From: Pseudevernia furfuracea
Taxonomy: Eukaryota; Ascomycota; Lecanoromycetes; Lecanorales; Parmeliaceae
Assembly: GCA_022315425.1 (NCBI GenBank)
Contig: JAIUPT010000050.1
Coordinates: forward strand, 248,001 to 312,000
DNA: 64,000 bases
Direction of reading: 5' to 3'
Position numbers and translations under genes: made by a program. How positions within the stretch are numbered: position 1 is the stretch's first letter; each line of letters starts with the position of its first letter. Below are positions 1 through 9,006 of this stretch, piece after piece. The notes under the pieces are model-generated. The model searched no databases, had not been told where the DNA came from, and was given only the letters and a program-made list of their open reading frames with translations.

Positions 1-103
1 CGAAATTCGAATATCAAATGGCTGCTGCCTGGCAAAAACACCCTCTTGGCCATCATTTCTTCAATTCTTCATCAATGGAGGCTATTCCAGGACCCCTGCG
101 ACC

Positions 104-117
104 GCATGACGTCATGC
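104..117. promoter_or_regulatory. Conserved CRE-like palindrome TGACGTCA in element 3' region
   Basis: GCATGACGTCATGC is a perfect 14-bp palindrome with a CRE/ATF core. The same 14 bases recur at the same place in the elements at 5698-5711, 16620-16633 and 37334-37347. A RIP-type change (GCATAACGTCATGC) is present at 17803-17816 in Gypsy-X. A second ACGTCA half-type site follows about 20 bp later in each copy. bZIP proteins of the CREB/ATF type bind this core. Function within the element is inferred only from conservation. Confidence 0.5.
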
Positions 118-301
118 TAGCGACATGGCATCGCCAAGACGTCACCGAGTCGACTTGGGATCAGCACTGTGGCCGGAAAGGATTACACCACCAGGTTCCC
201 ATGCACCATGTTTTCTGCTTTTTGTCTTTCTTACACTTGCATGCATAGCGAACGACTCTAGTACAGCCATGAGGACATGTCTTTTCGGAGGGGGGGGGTA
301 G

Positions 302-496
302 TGTTACGAGCGTACCCCGCGTTCCTGCATTCCTTTGACACACGCCTTCCTTTGACACTTCCCTTTTAGGCTTAGCGTGTCTTGGCAGGTTCACTCCGCC
401 ATACATATATGGCCTCCCTCCCAGTACATAGTTGTTCTGCATCTAGTTGTCTTATTCAATACACCTACATGACTTGACTCTGTACTGGTCCTGACA
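302..496 (+). repeat. 3' LTR, type B (195 bp)
   Basis: Starts TGTTACGAGCG and ends GTCCTGACA, giving the TG...CA ends of an LTR. It contains the CATACATATATGG core present in all relatives here and the ATCTAGTTGT segment proposed as self-primer. It follows directly on the polypurine tract. Confidence 0.9.
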
Positions 497-1180
497 ATAG
501 AAATCGAATCGTTATTAAAAGCTATGACTGTTATATCTGAGGATGACGATTTCGAAGATTCTAATATCTTTAGTCTCACTCTATTAAGCACAATTTGTGA
601 CTTAATTGAGAATAAGTCACTCTTTTCTCAAGAATACTTAATGTTCTTTTTCGTTACAGTATTCTTTTTCGTCATTTGAATCAAGACAATAAAGTCTAAT
701 CTGTTTATTGAGTAACTCTTTTCGCTGACAAGATTAATATGCTTCTCTAGAGACTTACGATACGCTGTTGTTAAGAGCTAAAAAAAGTTAACATCTAATA
801 ACTAAAGAATATGAGTGAAATAAGAAGAGAGACACAGAAGAATAATATTATTGTCGATATAAAAGATGATGACTTTGTTACTAATATAAGATATATGCTT
901 ATCAAATATCAGAAGTCGATATTTGCTCTTGAGAGTTCTTCGAGTTTGTGACTCAAAGCACCTGGAGAAATCAGTCAAAATCATATACAAAAGAACAGTA
1001 TCTGAGCATACTTCTCGAACCACTTCAAGTCTAAAACATTGTTTGTTTAGTTATTCTCGCACAAAGCAATATAAGAATTCTCGTCCTGTCAGGACATTAT
1101 ATCACGTCTTTATTTGACGCTTCTCTTTGAAGATAATAAACAGTCTTAAAAGTCTTTTATCCGCTGAGATACACTCAATC
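497..1180 (-). pseudogene. pogo/Fot-type transposase, C-terminal third (DDE domain), RIP-degraded
   Basis: Read on the minus strand, this carries the end of a Tc1/mariner-superfamily pogo transposase. It includes the KYRLLIFDKHISYI stretch, corresponding to the usual LLLDGHxSH catalytic block. After it come NNIILLCL and a THIL motif, as in CLPPHSTHxLQPLD. Then follow AYRKSLEKHI and IVLNRVR, typical of the Fot-like tail. Several in-frame stops fit RIP. It joins at its 5' side to 1368-1719 across a solo LTR, and that piece joins 30254-30575 across Gypsy-Y copy A. The 3' side is cut by the element at 1-496. Not functional. Confidence 0.8.
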
Positions 1181-1362
1181 TGTTACGATCGTACTCTGCA
1201 TCCCCTTGACACCGGCTAGGCGCTAGGCCCATTGGAGCCTAGTCTAGCCTTGGCGGAGACCTTGCCTTCTACATATACAGAGCCTCCCTCCTAGATAGTT
1301 CGGTAGACTCTTTATCCTCGTCTACTCATACCCCTATGATCCTTCTAGGTCTGGTCCTGACA
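1181..1362 (+). repeat. Solo LTR (182 bp), divergent relative of type B
   Basis: Starts TGTTACGATCGTAC and ends GGTCCTGACA. It is flanked by a perfect 5-bp duplication, CAATC, at 1176-1180 and 1363-1367. The ends match the type-B LTR but the middle differs: it has a GC-rich GGCTAGGCGCTAGGCCC stretch and lacks the usual self-primer segment. This suggests a separate subfamily. It splits the pogo transposase frame, and the frame continues on both sides. Confidence 0.85.
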
Positions 1363-1367
1363 CAATC

Positions 1368-1719
1368 AAGATACACTCACTCTCGATTTTTATTCTAAGT
1401 TTTATATATCTACAAGTTAGATTTATAATAAACAACTCTAAATCTTTCAGCAGTCTCAATTGTGAATTCTTTCTCGTTTATATTATATATATCTTTCTGT
1501 TAAATACTATACTTCTAAATAATCGATTTCACAAGCTGAAATCACCGCATCAGCTTTTCTGAATTATAAGTCTCAACACGATCTCTATCTAATAACTGAG
1601 AAAAGCGACTTCGTAGCTTCGAATAACGACTCAAAAAGCGTGAAACTTAATTAAAACCTAGCTCACGATAGTCTCTCTTGTTCATAAGAAGCTCAGAAGT
1701 TATAAACTTGATTTAAGAG
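1368..1719 (-). pseudogene. pogo/Fot-type transposase, middle part, RIP-degraded
   Basis: The minus-strand translation gives NWVSRFLSR (with TGG changed to a stop), then SRFSQLLDRDRV, then KYSIQQKDIYNINEKEF. This is the CENP-B/Tc5-type HTH followed by the first catalytic block (normally DIYNMDEKGF) of pogo transposases. The aspartate of the block is changed to Asn, a G-to-A change expected from RIP. The right edge overlaps the AAGAG target duplication of Gypsy-Y copy A (1715-1719). Confidence 0.8.
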
Positions 1720-1987
1720 TGTTAGCAGCGAGACCAAGAGAACAGCTGTCGCATAAGCTCGGGGATTGTCGAGCGTAATCGGATCGCTTGATATACGCAT
1801 ACCAAGCGAATCCTTGACGTGAGAAGCTTAAGAGGGCCATGTCTCGAAGTTTCTCATTTTCCTTCCTTAAGAATTAGTCTTACTATTAGATATACTATAC
1901 GCAATATATATATCTTCGCTAAGTTCACATTGCTACACAACTCTAGTCTATCTTATATATATCTATATTATATAAGTCAGTCTAACA
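1720..1987 (+). repeat. 5' LTR of Gypsy-Y copy A (268 bp)
   Basis: TG...CA ends. It contains an AAGAATTAG segment (1869-1877) complementary to CTAATTCTT three bases downstream of the LTR (1991-1999), a candidate self-priming pair. The same pair is found in copy B. Confidence 0.9.
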
Positions 1988-2101
1988 ATTCTAATTCTTC
2001 TTCTCATCGAGAGATAGCGATTCGAACTTAGTATAATAACAATTATTCGCTCGCAATCGCAACGTATCAAAAACGAAGCAGGTTCATTCAACTCGCACAT
2101 T

Positions 2102-3099
2102 ATGTCTGGAGAACAGTCACAGACAGTGAATCTAAACGAATCAGATTATATCTCTAACGTGGAATTCGAGGGTCAAAGACAATCGAAATCTGCTTCGAGA
2201 GACGATATTGTCGATCTAACTTTAAACGAGCGATTGACTCAGACAACTCAACGCCGAGATCAGCTACTAAAAAGACGACAACTAAATAACATCAACGAAG
2301 AGATCAATGTTCTTCAACGAGAGAAATCGTCAGGTGAACGAAATCAAGACGATATCGAATCGAACACGTCGAATGTTCGTCGTGACTCTTCTAATGCCCG
2401 AGTAGGGTCAAAACGTTATTTAGATATTGAATTAATACATGTCACAAAACGACGAAGTGTTAAATCAAAGGATCTTAACGATTATCATGACAAATCGAGA
2501 CGAGAGCATCGTGACTAAATACGAGACGCCGAAGTTGCATTTATGAATACCTCAGCGTATTTCTTGAACGATCACGATAAAATTGTTTGATGTATACAAT
2601 TTCTAGCGAAAGATCTCAAGAAACAGTGACATAACGAACGAGAAAAGAACTCGATCAAGATAGAAAGCTAAGATCACTTCGTCTCTTTTCTACTTAACAA
2701 AATACAGAATTCAATCAATCGACAGCTGAAGATAAACATGATCTATACGAATACGCGACAAAGATCATCTCAATCAGTAACTCAATTTGAGATCTATCTT
2801 TTCAGCCTTGAGACACAGTTGTCGTCGTCGAACGAAATTCAACGAGTTACGACATTAATAACGAGACTTCTTTCGAAACTTCAAGACGATATCACTCGCA
2901 CGAGACAAATAGTCTCGACGCGAAAAGATCTTATCGCTTAGACTATTCGTCTAAAGAATACGAATAAGAGAGTCAACGCACGCTTATTATATAATAGACG
3001 AGACATAAACGATATCGACTCGAATACGAATCAAAGACGAAACAAAGAAAATGAGAAAGAGAATAAACTCAATAATAATAAACGAGCGACGCAATCTCG
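2102..3099 (+). pseudogene. gag of Gypsy-Y copy A, 5' part
   Basis: A 138-codon open stretch begins MSGEQSQTVNLNE and is followed by Gag-like sequence with RIP stops (for example 2738-2941). It is charged and rich in Arg, Asp and Ser, with NERLTQTTQRRDQLLKRRQLNNI in the middle looking like a coiled coil. The near-identical frame is at 29745-29329 in copy B. The frame is cut at 3099 by the BIR-gene element and resumes at 6114. Confidence 0.75.
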
Positions 3100-3283
3100 T
3101 GTTACGAGCGTACCTCGCATCCTTGACACACCTGCCTTGACACTTCCCCTTTAGGCTTAGCGTGTCTTGGCAGGTTCACTCCGCCATACATATATGGCGT
3201 CCCTCCCAGTCCATAGTTGCTCCTCAGCTTGTTATCTTCGTTACATACTACACTACGGTTATCACCACAGTACGGTCCTTACA
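3100..3283 (+). repeat. 5' LTR, type A (184 bp), BIR element 1
   Basis: TGTTACGAGCG...GGTCCTTACA. The type-A 3' half differs from type B from the self-primer segment onward: AGCTTGTTAT here against ATCTAGTTGT in type B. Confidence 0.92.
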
Positions 3284-3295
3284 CTATAACAAGCT
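3226..3295 (+). promoter_or_regulatory. Self-primer segment and primer-binding site pair
   Basis: AGCTTGTTAT inside the LTR (3226-3235) is the exact reverse complement of ATAACAAGCT two bases after the LTR (3286-3295). No tRNA-3'-end-type site (TGG...) is present. In the Tf1/sushi group of chromoviruses the first bases of the transcript fold back to prime reverse transcription, and this pair has the right position and length. It would place the transcript start near 3226, about 35 bp after the CATATATGG TATA-like core. Confidence 0.65.
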
Positions 3296-4110
3296 CATTC
3301 CAAACCCCCGGGGCCTGTCTTTATACATGCTCCAACCATTTGTCTTAGGAAGGCAGTAGACTGTCCAGTCGACCAGGCCTTCAAGCCACGAGAATCCCGT
3401 GCCTCAACCAGAAGAAAAATCATCCTTCCAGCACCTCAGAACACCTACATTCTTTGTGGCAACTCAAGCGTACAAGAACTCAGCTTGCTACATTCTTTTC
3501 AAAAAAACAAGTCTTCTCCGCCCGCAACTTCAACATCAGAAGAACTCAATCCCAGCGACAGAGACCCACATATCAAACTCGCCTGTCGCCTCCATACATC
3601 AGAACTTACCCTTGCCTTGGTCAAGCACGCCAGGAGAAAGAAAGTGCTCCGTTTCGATTCCTAAAAATTTCTCAACCACACATTCAACCCGAGCTCTGAA
3701 CGTCTCATTTCAAGGAAAAAACGTTTCAAAACACAGGGTTTTCACGGCGCCCAATTCGGTTAAGAAACGCCTTCACAGGACCCTCCGCAAGAAAACCTTC
3801 TCTGGGCTGATACTCCTTCTCCCCCCGCAAAATCAGCCCCGCCTGGCCTTCACACCCGAATTTGCCAACAAACCACCCCCTCAGGATAACACCGTCACAA
3901 AGAACACACTTCAAAGCATTCGCATTCTTTGCTAGGCGTCAAATGGTTAACAAATAAAAAAGTTGCATGAGAAACAAAGAAATTCGGCATCCCGCACCTA
4001 CTTCCCAACACCGAAATTCCTACATTCAACACCAAAACTTCTACTCAATTTCTACGAAACTCATCTCTCCCCCTTATCAGTCGATCTCTTAACTGAGTAA
4101 TCGATTAATC
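3284..4110 (+). other. Leader region of BIR element 1
   Basis: Untranslated leader between primer-binding site and gene. Its second half (about 3670-4000) matches element 2 (14488-14800) and, in RIP-mutated form, the Gypsy-X leader (8535-8870). It probably carries the RNA packaging signal. Short upstream reading frames (for example 3399-3935) start identically in elements 1 and 2 but diverge by frameshift, so they are not taken as genes. Confidence 0.6.
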
Positions 4111-5454
4111 ATGAAGTTCTACGAAGTCGAAATGTCTATATTCGAAAAACGACTCGCTACATTCTCTTCTTGGCCACATACCTTTTCAACTCCGCAATCA
4201 GAAGACTTTGCCGCGACTGCATTCGTCCATGCCTCTATCAAAGGATTTCCTGACAATGTACAATGCAATAGTTATAAAATCAATCTTGACAACTGGGCAC
4301 AAGACGATAACGCACTGATATCGCATCTACAATGGTCACCCAAATGTGCATCTGTCATAGCAATAGGGCAAGAATTCAAAGAAGCTAAAAAACCTACTCC
4401 CACGCCACAAGACCTAGCCTTCTTTGATTCTTCGCTGCAGTATGACTTTTCGGAACTGCGCCTATATCATGACATTAACAAATTCACCGAGCATATTCTA
4501 CAGTGTGCGAACCAGTATCGTCAGGTTGACATCATAGAGTTGCTTCCCAAATGTCTTCGTGGTCAGGCATTTGCATGGAGTCAGAGCATTCAGCTGGAAG
4601 ATAAAACCCTCGCCAAATACATGGAGGTTTTGACAGCCAAATTCACAAAACCTTCGACGGCTGTGGTTGCACAAGAGACTTCAAAACTAGCTCCCCAAAT
4701 GCCTCAAGAATATCATAAATGCACTGTCTGCTCAGCTGCATTCTCCTCCATCAGCCGACTATTAGCTCATAGCCAAATGGTCACCTGCAACAAGGCCTCT
4801 TGCAAGCACTGCGAGAGAACCTTCGAGTTAAAGAATCAGCTGCATGAACACCTTCGCAGTCGAGAATGTCAACAATCGTCTCCCACCAAGAGCATAGCGC
4901 CTCCCAAATCCAGCCTGTCAGCACTCACCCCTGCTGAGAGCGCTACTTCTTCAGCATTTCACCCACCCTCAGCCTTACCTGAGTACCGGGCAGTCTCACC
5001 TCCACCGCCCACATACGAGACTGCACCAAGAAACTACCTTACAGTGACTGACCTCTACATGCGCTATGCACCTCTCAAGTCAGCCGTATCCTCAAGGATT
5101 CGCCATCCTCCGATTACTTGTTCCAGGACCGTTCTTCCCACACTCACAGTCAACGATTTGTATGAGAAGTTTCATGAAAAAGAGAGGAAAGAGAATCCCG
5201 TCCAAGCCGGATTTGGCCTAGCGCGCCCAAATCGACATGCGATCCGGCCGAACCTCGGACATGGTGTCTTTGAGCGATTCAGGTCATTCCAGAAAAGCGC
5301 CAAGACTCCATTTTTCACCATGGCAAAAACGAGTGCTCAGCGACTTGATGTTCAACAACAACGCCATATGACAACTACCTTCTTCGCCTCGCCCCGACCT
5401 ATAGCCTATGACTGTCGACGACGCCATAGCCGGAGGCCCGAAGTGTGTTGTTGA
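4111..5454 (+). CDS. BIR / Gag-like / C2HC zinc-finger protein (447 aa), BIR ligand lost
   Basis: This is the sole long gene of the element and is homologous over its length to the 503-aa protein at 14946-16457. At the N-terminus RLATFSSWPHTF followed by an AATAFVHA stretch and VQC...W...H...C matches a BIR domain. The second zinc cysteine is replaced by tyrosine (NSYK instead of NDCA), a TGC-to-TAT type change, so this BIR probably does not fold normally. It lacks the Ala/Glu/Lys-rich linker of its relative. A Gag-like region (LLPKCLRGQAFAW) follows, then two CX2CX12HX5C zinc fingers, a Pro/Ser-rich linker and two LTVxDLYxxY/F motifs. The C-terminus ends RRHSRRPEVCC. Start chosen at the ATG shared with the relative. 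Confidence 0.75.
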   Translation: MKFYEVEMSIFEKRLATFSSWPHTFSTPQSEDFAATAFVHASIKGFPDNVQCNSYKINLDNWAQDDNALISHLQWSPKCASVIAIGQEFKEAKKPTPTPQDLAFFDSSLQYDFSELRLYHDINKFTEHILQCANQYRQVDIIELLPKCLRGQAFAWSQSIQLEDKTLAKYMEVLTAKFTKPSTAVVAQETSKLAPQMPQEYHKCTVCSAAFSSISRLLAHSQMVTCNKASCKHCERTFELKNQLHEHLRSRECQQSSPTKSIAPPKSSLSALTPAESATSSAFHPPSALPEYRAVSPPPPTYETAPRNYLTVTDLYMRYAPLKSAVSSRIRHPPITCSRTVLPTLTVNDLYEKFHEKERKENPVQAGFGLARPNRHAIRPNLGHGVFERFRSFQKSAKTPFFTMAKTSAQRLDVQQQRHMTTTFFASPRPIAYDCRRRHSRRPEVCC

Positions 5455-5929
5455 TGACGTCGTCGCCCTCGGTGGATTTGGTCCCAAGGAGAAAACTGCG
5501 TCAAAACCATTTGATATTGATTTAAGCTTTAAGGTTCGGGCGGCTCGGAGGCCTCAGCCAATCACAGGCCTTCATTTCTGAATTTCTTCTCCGCCCGAAA
5601 ATCGAATATCAAATGGCTGCTGCATGTCAAAACACGTCCTTGGCCACCATTTCTTCAATTCTTCACCAATGGAGGCCATTCCTGAACCCCTGCCACCGCA
5701 TGACGTCATGCTAGCGACATGGCATCGCCAAGACGTCACCGGATTAAATTGGGATCAACATCATCGCCGCAAGGAGAAAGCGAGCGCTAGGGCCAAAAGT
5801 TCTTTGTTTTTTATGATTTTTCAGCGACCAAGCATGCATGGCGTTTGTTTTTTCTTCTTCTTCTTTTCTTTCGGGGGCACACACCTGTCTATCGCACTGG
5901 GGACCAGCGCTTCTTCGGGGGGGGGGTAG
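5455..5929 (+). other. 3' internal region with polypurine tract, BIR element 1
   Basis: Contains the conserved block TTGGCCACCATTTCTTCA, the CRE-like palindrome at 5698-5711, pyrimidine runs, and a G-rich polypurine tract (about 5917-5929) abutting the 3' LTR. The block is shared with all type-A and type-B elements here, including Gypsy-X. Confidence 0.7.
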
Positions 5930-6113
5930 TGTTACGAGCGTACCTCGCATCCTTGACACACCTGCCTTGACACTTCCCCTTTAGGCTTAGCGTGTCTTGG
6001 CAGGTTCACTCCGCCATACATATATGGCGTCCCTCCCAGTCCATAGTTGCTCCTCAGCTTGTTATCTTCGTTACATACTACACTACGGTTATCACCACAG
6101 TACGATCCTTACA
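5930..6113 (+). repeat. 3' LTR, type A (184 bp), BIR element 1
   Basis: Almost identical to 3100-3283 (GATCCTTACA against GGTCCTTACA near the end). Followed by target duplication TCTCG at 6114-6118. Confidence 0.92.
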
Positions 6114-6373
6114 TCTCGCAAGAATAAGAAAGCGAATACTTCGCGTCGCTCAAACGAAGATAAATCTCGAGACAAAACGTCGAAAAGCAAGAAATATCTA
6201 AAGATAGTCGAATACTACAACTATCATAAGAAGGGACATTACGTAAACGAATATCGACAATTCAAGATAGACGACGTCAATCGTGTGTCTATCGATAACG
6301 TTAAAAACATTAATGCTTATGTTATCGAGTCATCTTCGTCGAGAAAAGAAAGACTCTCGTCGAAGACTTCTTA
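6114..6373 (+). pseudogene. gag of Gypsy-Y copy A, 3' part with zinc knuckle
   Basis: Continues the frame broken at 3099. The YYNYHKKGHYVNEY stretch is a CX2CX4HX4C retroviral-type zinc knuckle in which all three cysteines read as Tyr, the G-to-A result expected from RIP. Copy B has the same motif near 28640. Confidence 0.75.
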
Positions 6374-8083
6374 ACGGCGAGAGCAAAACAAGAAGTTATT
6401 TCGACACTCAGTATAATTTTCCTAGAGAAAGTGATTATAGAAGATCGAGAAGCAACTCTAATATCGACTTTGACATAATTTGACAACGAGATCGAAGTTA
6501 ATGTGATTGATTAACGCTTTGCCCTCGAATATAATCTCGAATTAGTCGAAGCGTCTTTGTCAAGTATCAAATAAATAAATAACAACACGATCTTTTGTTA
6601 TGTCGTCTATCTTATACACTATGAGTTATAAGATAGTTGAAGTTATATAAAGCGATGTTCGTATATCTTTTATATTATCGTAAAAGAAGACAATTTATTC
6701 TTTATATTAAGACTATTAGCATTAACAGATAAAGATATCGTGATTGACATTGCTAAGAGAATCTAACGCTTTGATGTCGATGCGTATACGTATAAGATAC
6801 TCTCATTTCAAGATTTTGTTAACGCATTAAAGAAAGAAAAGTTAGTGTATACTTTAGTGATCACAGATATTTTTGATGCGTCAGTAAGAAAACATCACAT
6901 TGATAAAGTCTTAACGAATATATCACAATCGCAGATCGTAGACACTATCTCAAAATTGTTAGAGAAGTTACGCGAATACGAAGACGTATTTTCAATCGAA
7001 GAAGTCGATCGACTCTCGTCGCACGAAGAACGTGATCATGTTATTGAGACTACAACGAAATCATTATTTGATTCACTATATAATCTATCTAATATCGAGT
7101 TAACGACACTAAGAATATATCTAGACGATATCTTAGCGAAAGACTGAATTTAGTATTCAACGAGCTTAGTAGAATCTCTTATTCTTTTTATATCAAAAAA
7201 GAATAACGACTTGCGACTATATGTCGACTATCGAGAATTAAATAAAGTTACGATAAAAAATCGTTATTCTTTGTCTTTAATTAGTGAGACTTTAAATCGT
7301 CTAAATGAAGTTAAGAGATTCATAAAATTGAATCTCAAGAATATGTATTATCGTATTCGAATTCGCAAGGGCGATAAGTGAAAGACTGCGTTTCGTACGC
7401 GTTATGATCACTTTGAGTACTTGATAATGTTATTTGATCTAATCAACGTTCTCGCGACCTTTCAGACTTACATTAACAAGTCGTTGACGAACCTAATTAA
7501 CAATTTTTACGTTGTTTATCTTAACGATATTCTAATTTATTCGAGTTCGCAAGAAGAACATTTAGATCATGTCAAGCAAGTGCTTAAGAGACTAAGACGT
7601 TTTAGTCTATATGCAAGTTTGAAGAAATGTGAATTCTTCACCACAGAAGTCGAATTTCTAAACTTTATAATATTTATCGATAACGTCGCAATGAACAAAC
7701 GTAGAGTGAAAGCAATTCAGAAGTAATCGAGATCTAAGTTCTTTCATAAGATATAGATCTTTTTGAGCTTTATAAATTTCTATCGGAGATTTATTCATTA
7801 TTACTCTCAAATTGTCGAATTACTTATAAACTTACTCAAGAGAAGTATCAAGGAAATCAAGATAGAATCTTTTGATTGACCTGTTGAGACGAAGAAGACA
7901 TTTCGACGGCTTCGCGAAGTCTTTACGAAAGCGTCTCTTCTATGTCACTTTGATTCAGAACTTCTTATTAGAATGAAAACGAATGCTTTAGATTTCGACT
8001 TAACAGACATTTTAACTCAGTTATAAAATAACAATAAGTAATAACACTTAATTGCATTTTATTCTCGAAAAATAATTTCTATA
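6374..8083 (+). pseudogene. pol of Gypsy-Y copy A: protease linker and reverse transcriptase
   Basis: RT motifs are readable: YVDYRELNK, then RYDHFEYLIMLFDLINVLATF, then YVVYLNDILIYS (the YxDD block as YLND, a RIP-type Asp-to-Asn change), then LKKCEF. RIP stops are frequent. The start of the RNase H region is cut at 8083 by Gypsy-X and resumes at 18207. Confidence 0.85.
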
Positions 8084-8289
8084 TGTTACGAGCGTACCCC
8101 GCATTCCTTGATGACACCTGTCTGTGTTAGCATTCCTTTGTTGACATACTATTCCTTTTAGACTTAGCGTGCCTTGACAGGTTTACTCAGCCATACATAT
8201 ATGATCTTTCCTCTCAGTATATAGTTGTTCTATATCTAGTTATCTTATTTAATACATCTATATAACTTGACTCTGTATTAGTTCTGATA
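8084..8289 (+). repeat. 5' LTR of Gypsy-X, type B, RIP-mutated (206 bp)
   Basis: TGTTACGAGCG start; the end is mutated to CTGATA. Self-primer segment ATCTAGTTAT (8234-8243) is still complementary to ATAACTAGAT (8292-8301), because matching RIP changes hit both. Confidence 0.88.
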
Positions 8290-9006
8290 TTATAACTAGA
8301 TCACCCTCACTTTATTCGTGACAGTAATCGAATTCAAAGAAGTTAACTAATAGAAGCTTTATCAAGAACTTAGTATTGATAAGATATCGTATTCCTGAGT
8401 TAGTCTATTATATAGATAAAACGTTTTCAAGGCGAAAAACGATCTCGTGATAGTCAGAGAATAAAGAATAGCTGAAATATTCGTAAGATTAGCGAATAAG
8501 AAAGAAATCATCAAAATCAATCATCACAAAAATTTTTTCAATCACACATTCAAATCGAGTTCTGAACGTCTCATTTCAAGGACAAAACGTTTCAATATAA
8601 GGGGTCTAAACGGCGCTCGATTCGATTCACAAACGTCTTCACAGTATCCTTCGCAAGAAAATCTTCTCTGAGACTGATACTGCTTCTCTGCTCGCAAATT
8701 CTATCCCGCCGAGGCTTCACATCTGAATTTGTCAACAAATCACCTCATCAGAACAACATCTTCACAAAGAACACACTTTAAAGTATTCACATTCTTTGCT
8801 AGATATCAAACGATTAGCAAACAAAAAAGTTGCATTAGAAACAAAGAAAAATCGGCATCTCGCAGCTTTTTGACATTTTTTCTTTCAACATCGAAACAAG
8901 GGTGAAAACACTTTGATTCTCTCTAACACTTTCTGTCTGACTATCACCTTACTTCACGAAGTAACTTGATCGCTCTCTTCTTCCCTTCTTAACGAAATCT
9001 TTTAAC
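8290..9006 (+). other. Leader of Gypsy-X
   Basis: Primer-binding site at 8292-8301. The sequence GAATTCAAAGAAGTTAACTA onward resembles the start of the element at 35918. The stretch 8535-8870 resembles the leaders of both BIR elements, with C-to-T changes. No coding sequence seen. Confidence 0.6.

Larger units (their letters stand above)
1..496 (+). mobile_element. 3' part of an LTR retrotransposon (type-B LTR), cut by the window edge
   Basis: The first 301 bases match the 3' internal region of the elements ending at 6113, 17025, 18201 and 37712. They include the GCATGACGTCATGC palindrome (104-117), a G-rich polypurine tract (about 287-301) and then the LTR. No coding sequence of this element lies inside the window. 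It is inserted in the pogo transposase remnant. The base run after the LTR, ATAGA (497-501), should be the right-hand target-site duplication; its partner lies outside the window. The sequence shows little RIP, so it is young compared with its host. Confidence 0.85.
3100..6113 (+). mobile_element. BIR-gene LTR element 1 (non-autonomous, 3014 bp)
   Basis: Two 184-bp LTRs (3100-3283 and 5930-6113) differ at about one base. A perfect 5-bp target duplication TCTCG lies at 3095-3099 and 6114-6118. The inside holds a leader of about 830 bp, one long gene (4111-5454) and a 3' region with polypurine tract; there is no protease, RT or integrase. The leader and 3' region resemble those of the autonomous Gypsy-X at 8084-18201, so it was probably mobilised in trans. 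It shows much less RIP than its Gypsy-Y host, implying later insertion. Confidence 0.92.

Noticed and set aside
3399..3935. 178-codon frame in the leader of BIR element 1 (and 132 codons at 14179-14577)
   Set aside because: The two copies start alike but shift frame relative to each other; the region matches untranslated leader of Gypsy-X. Possible upstream ORF at most.
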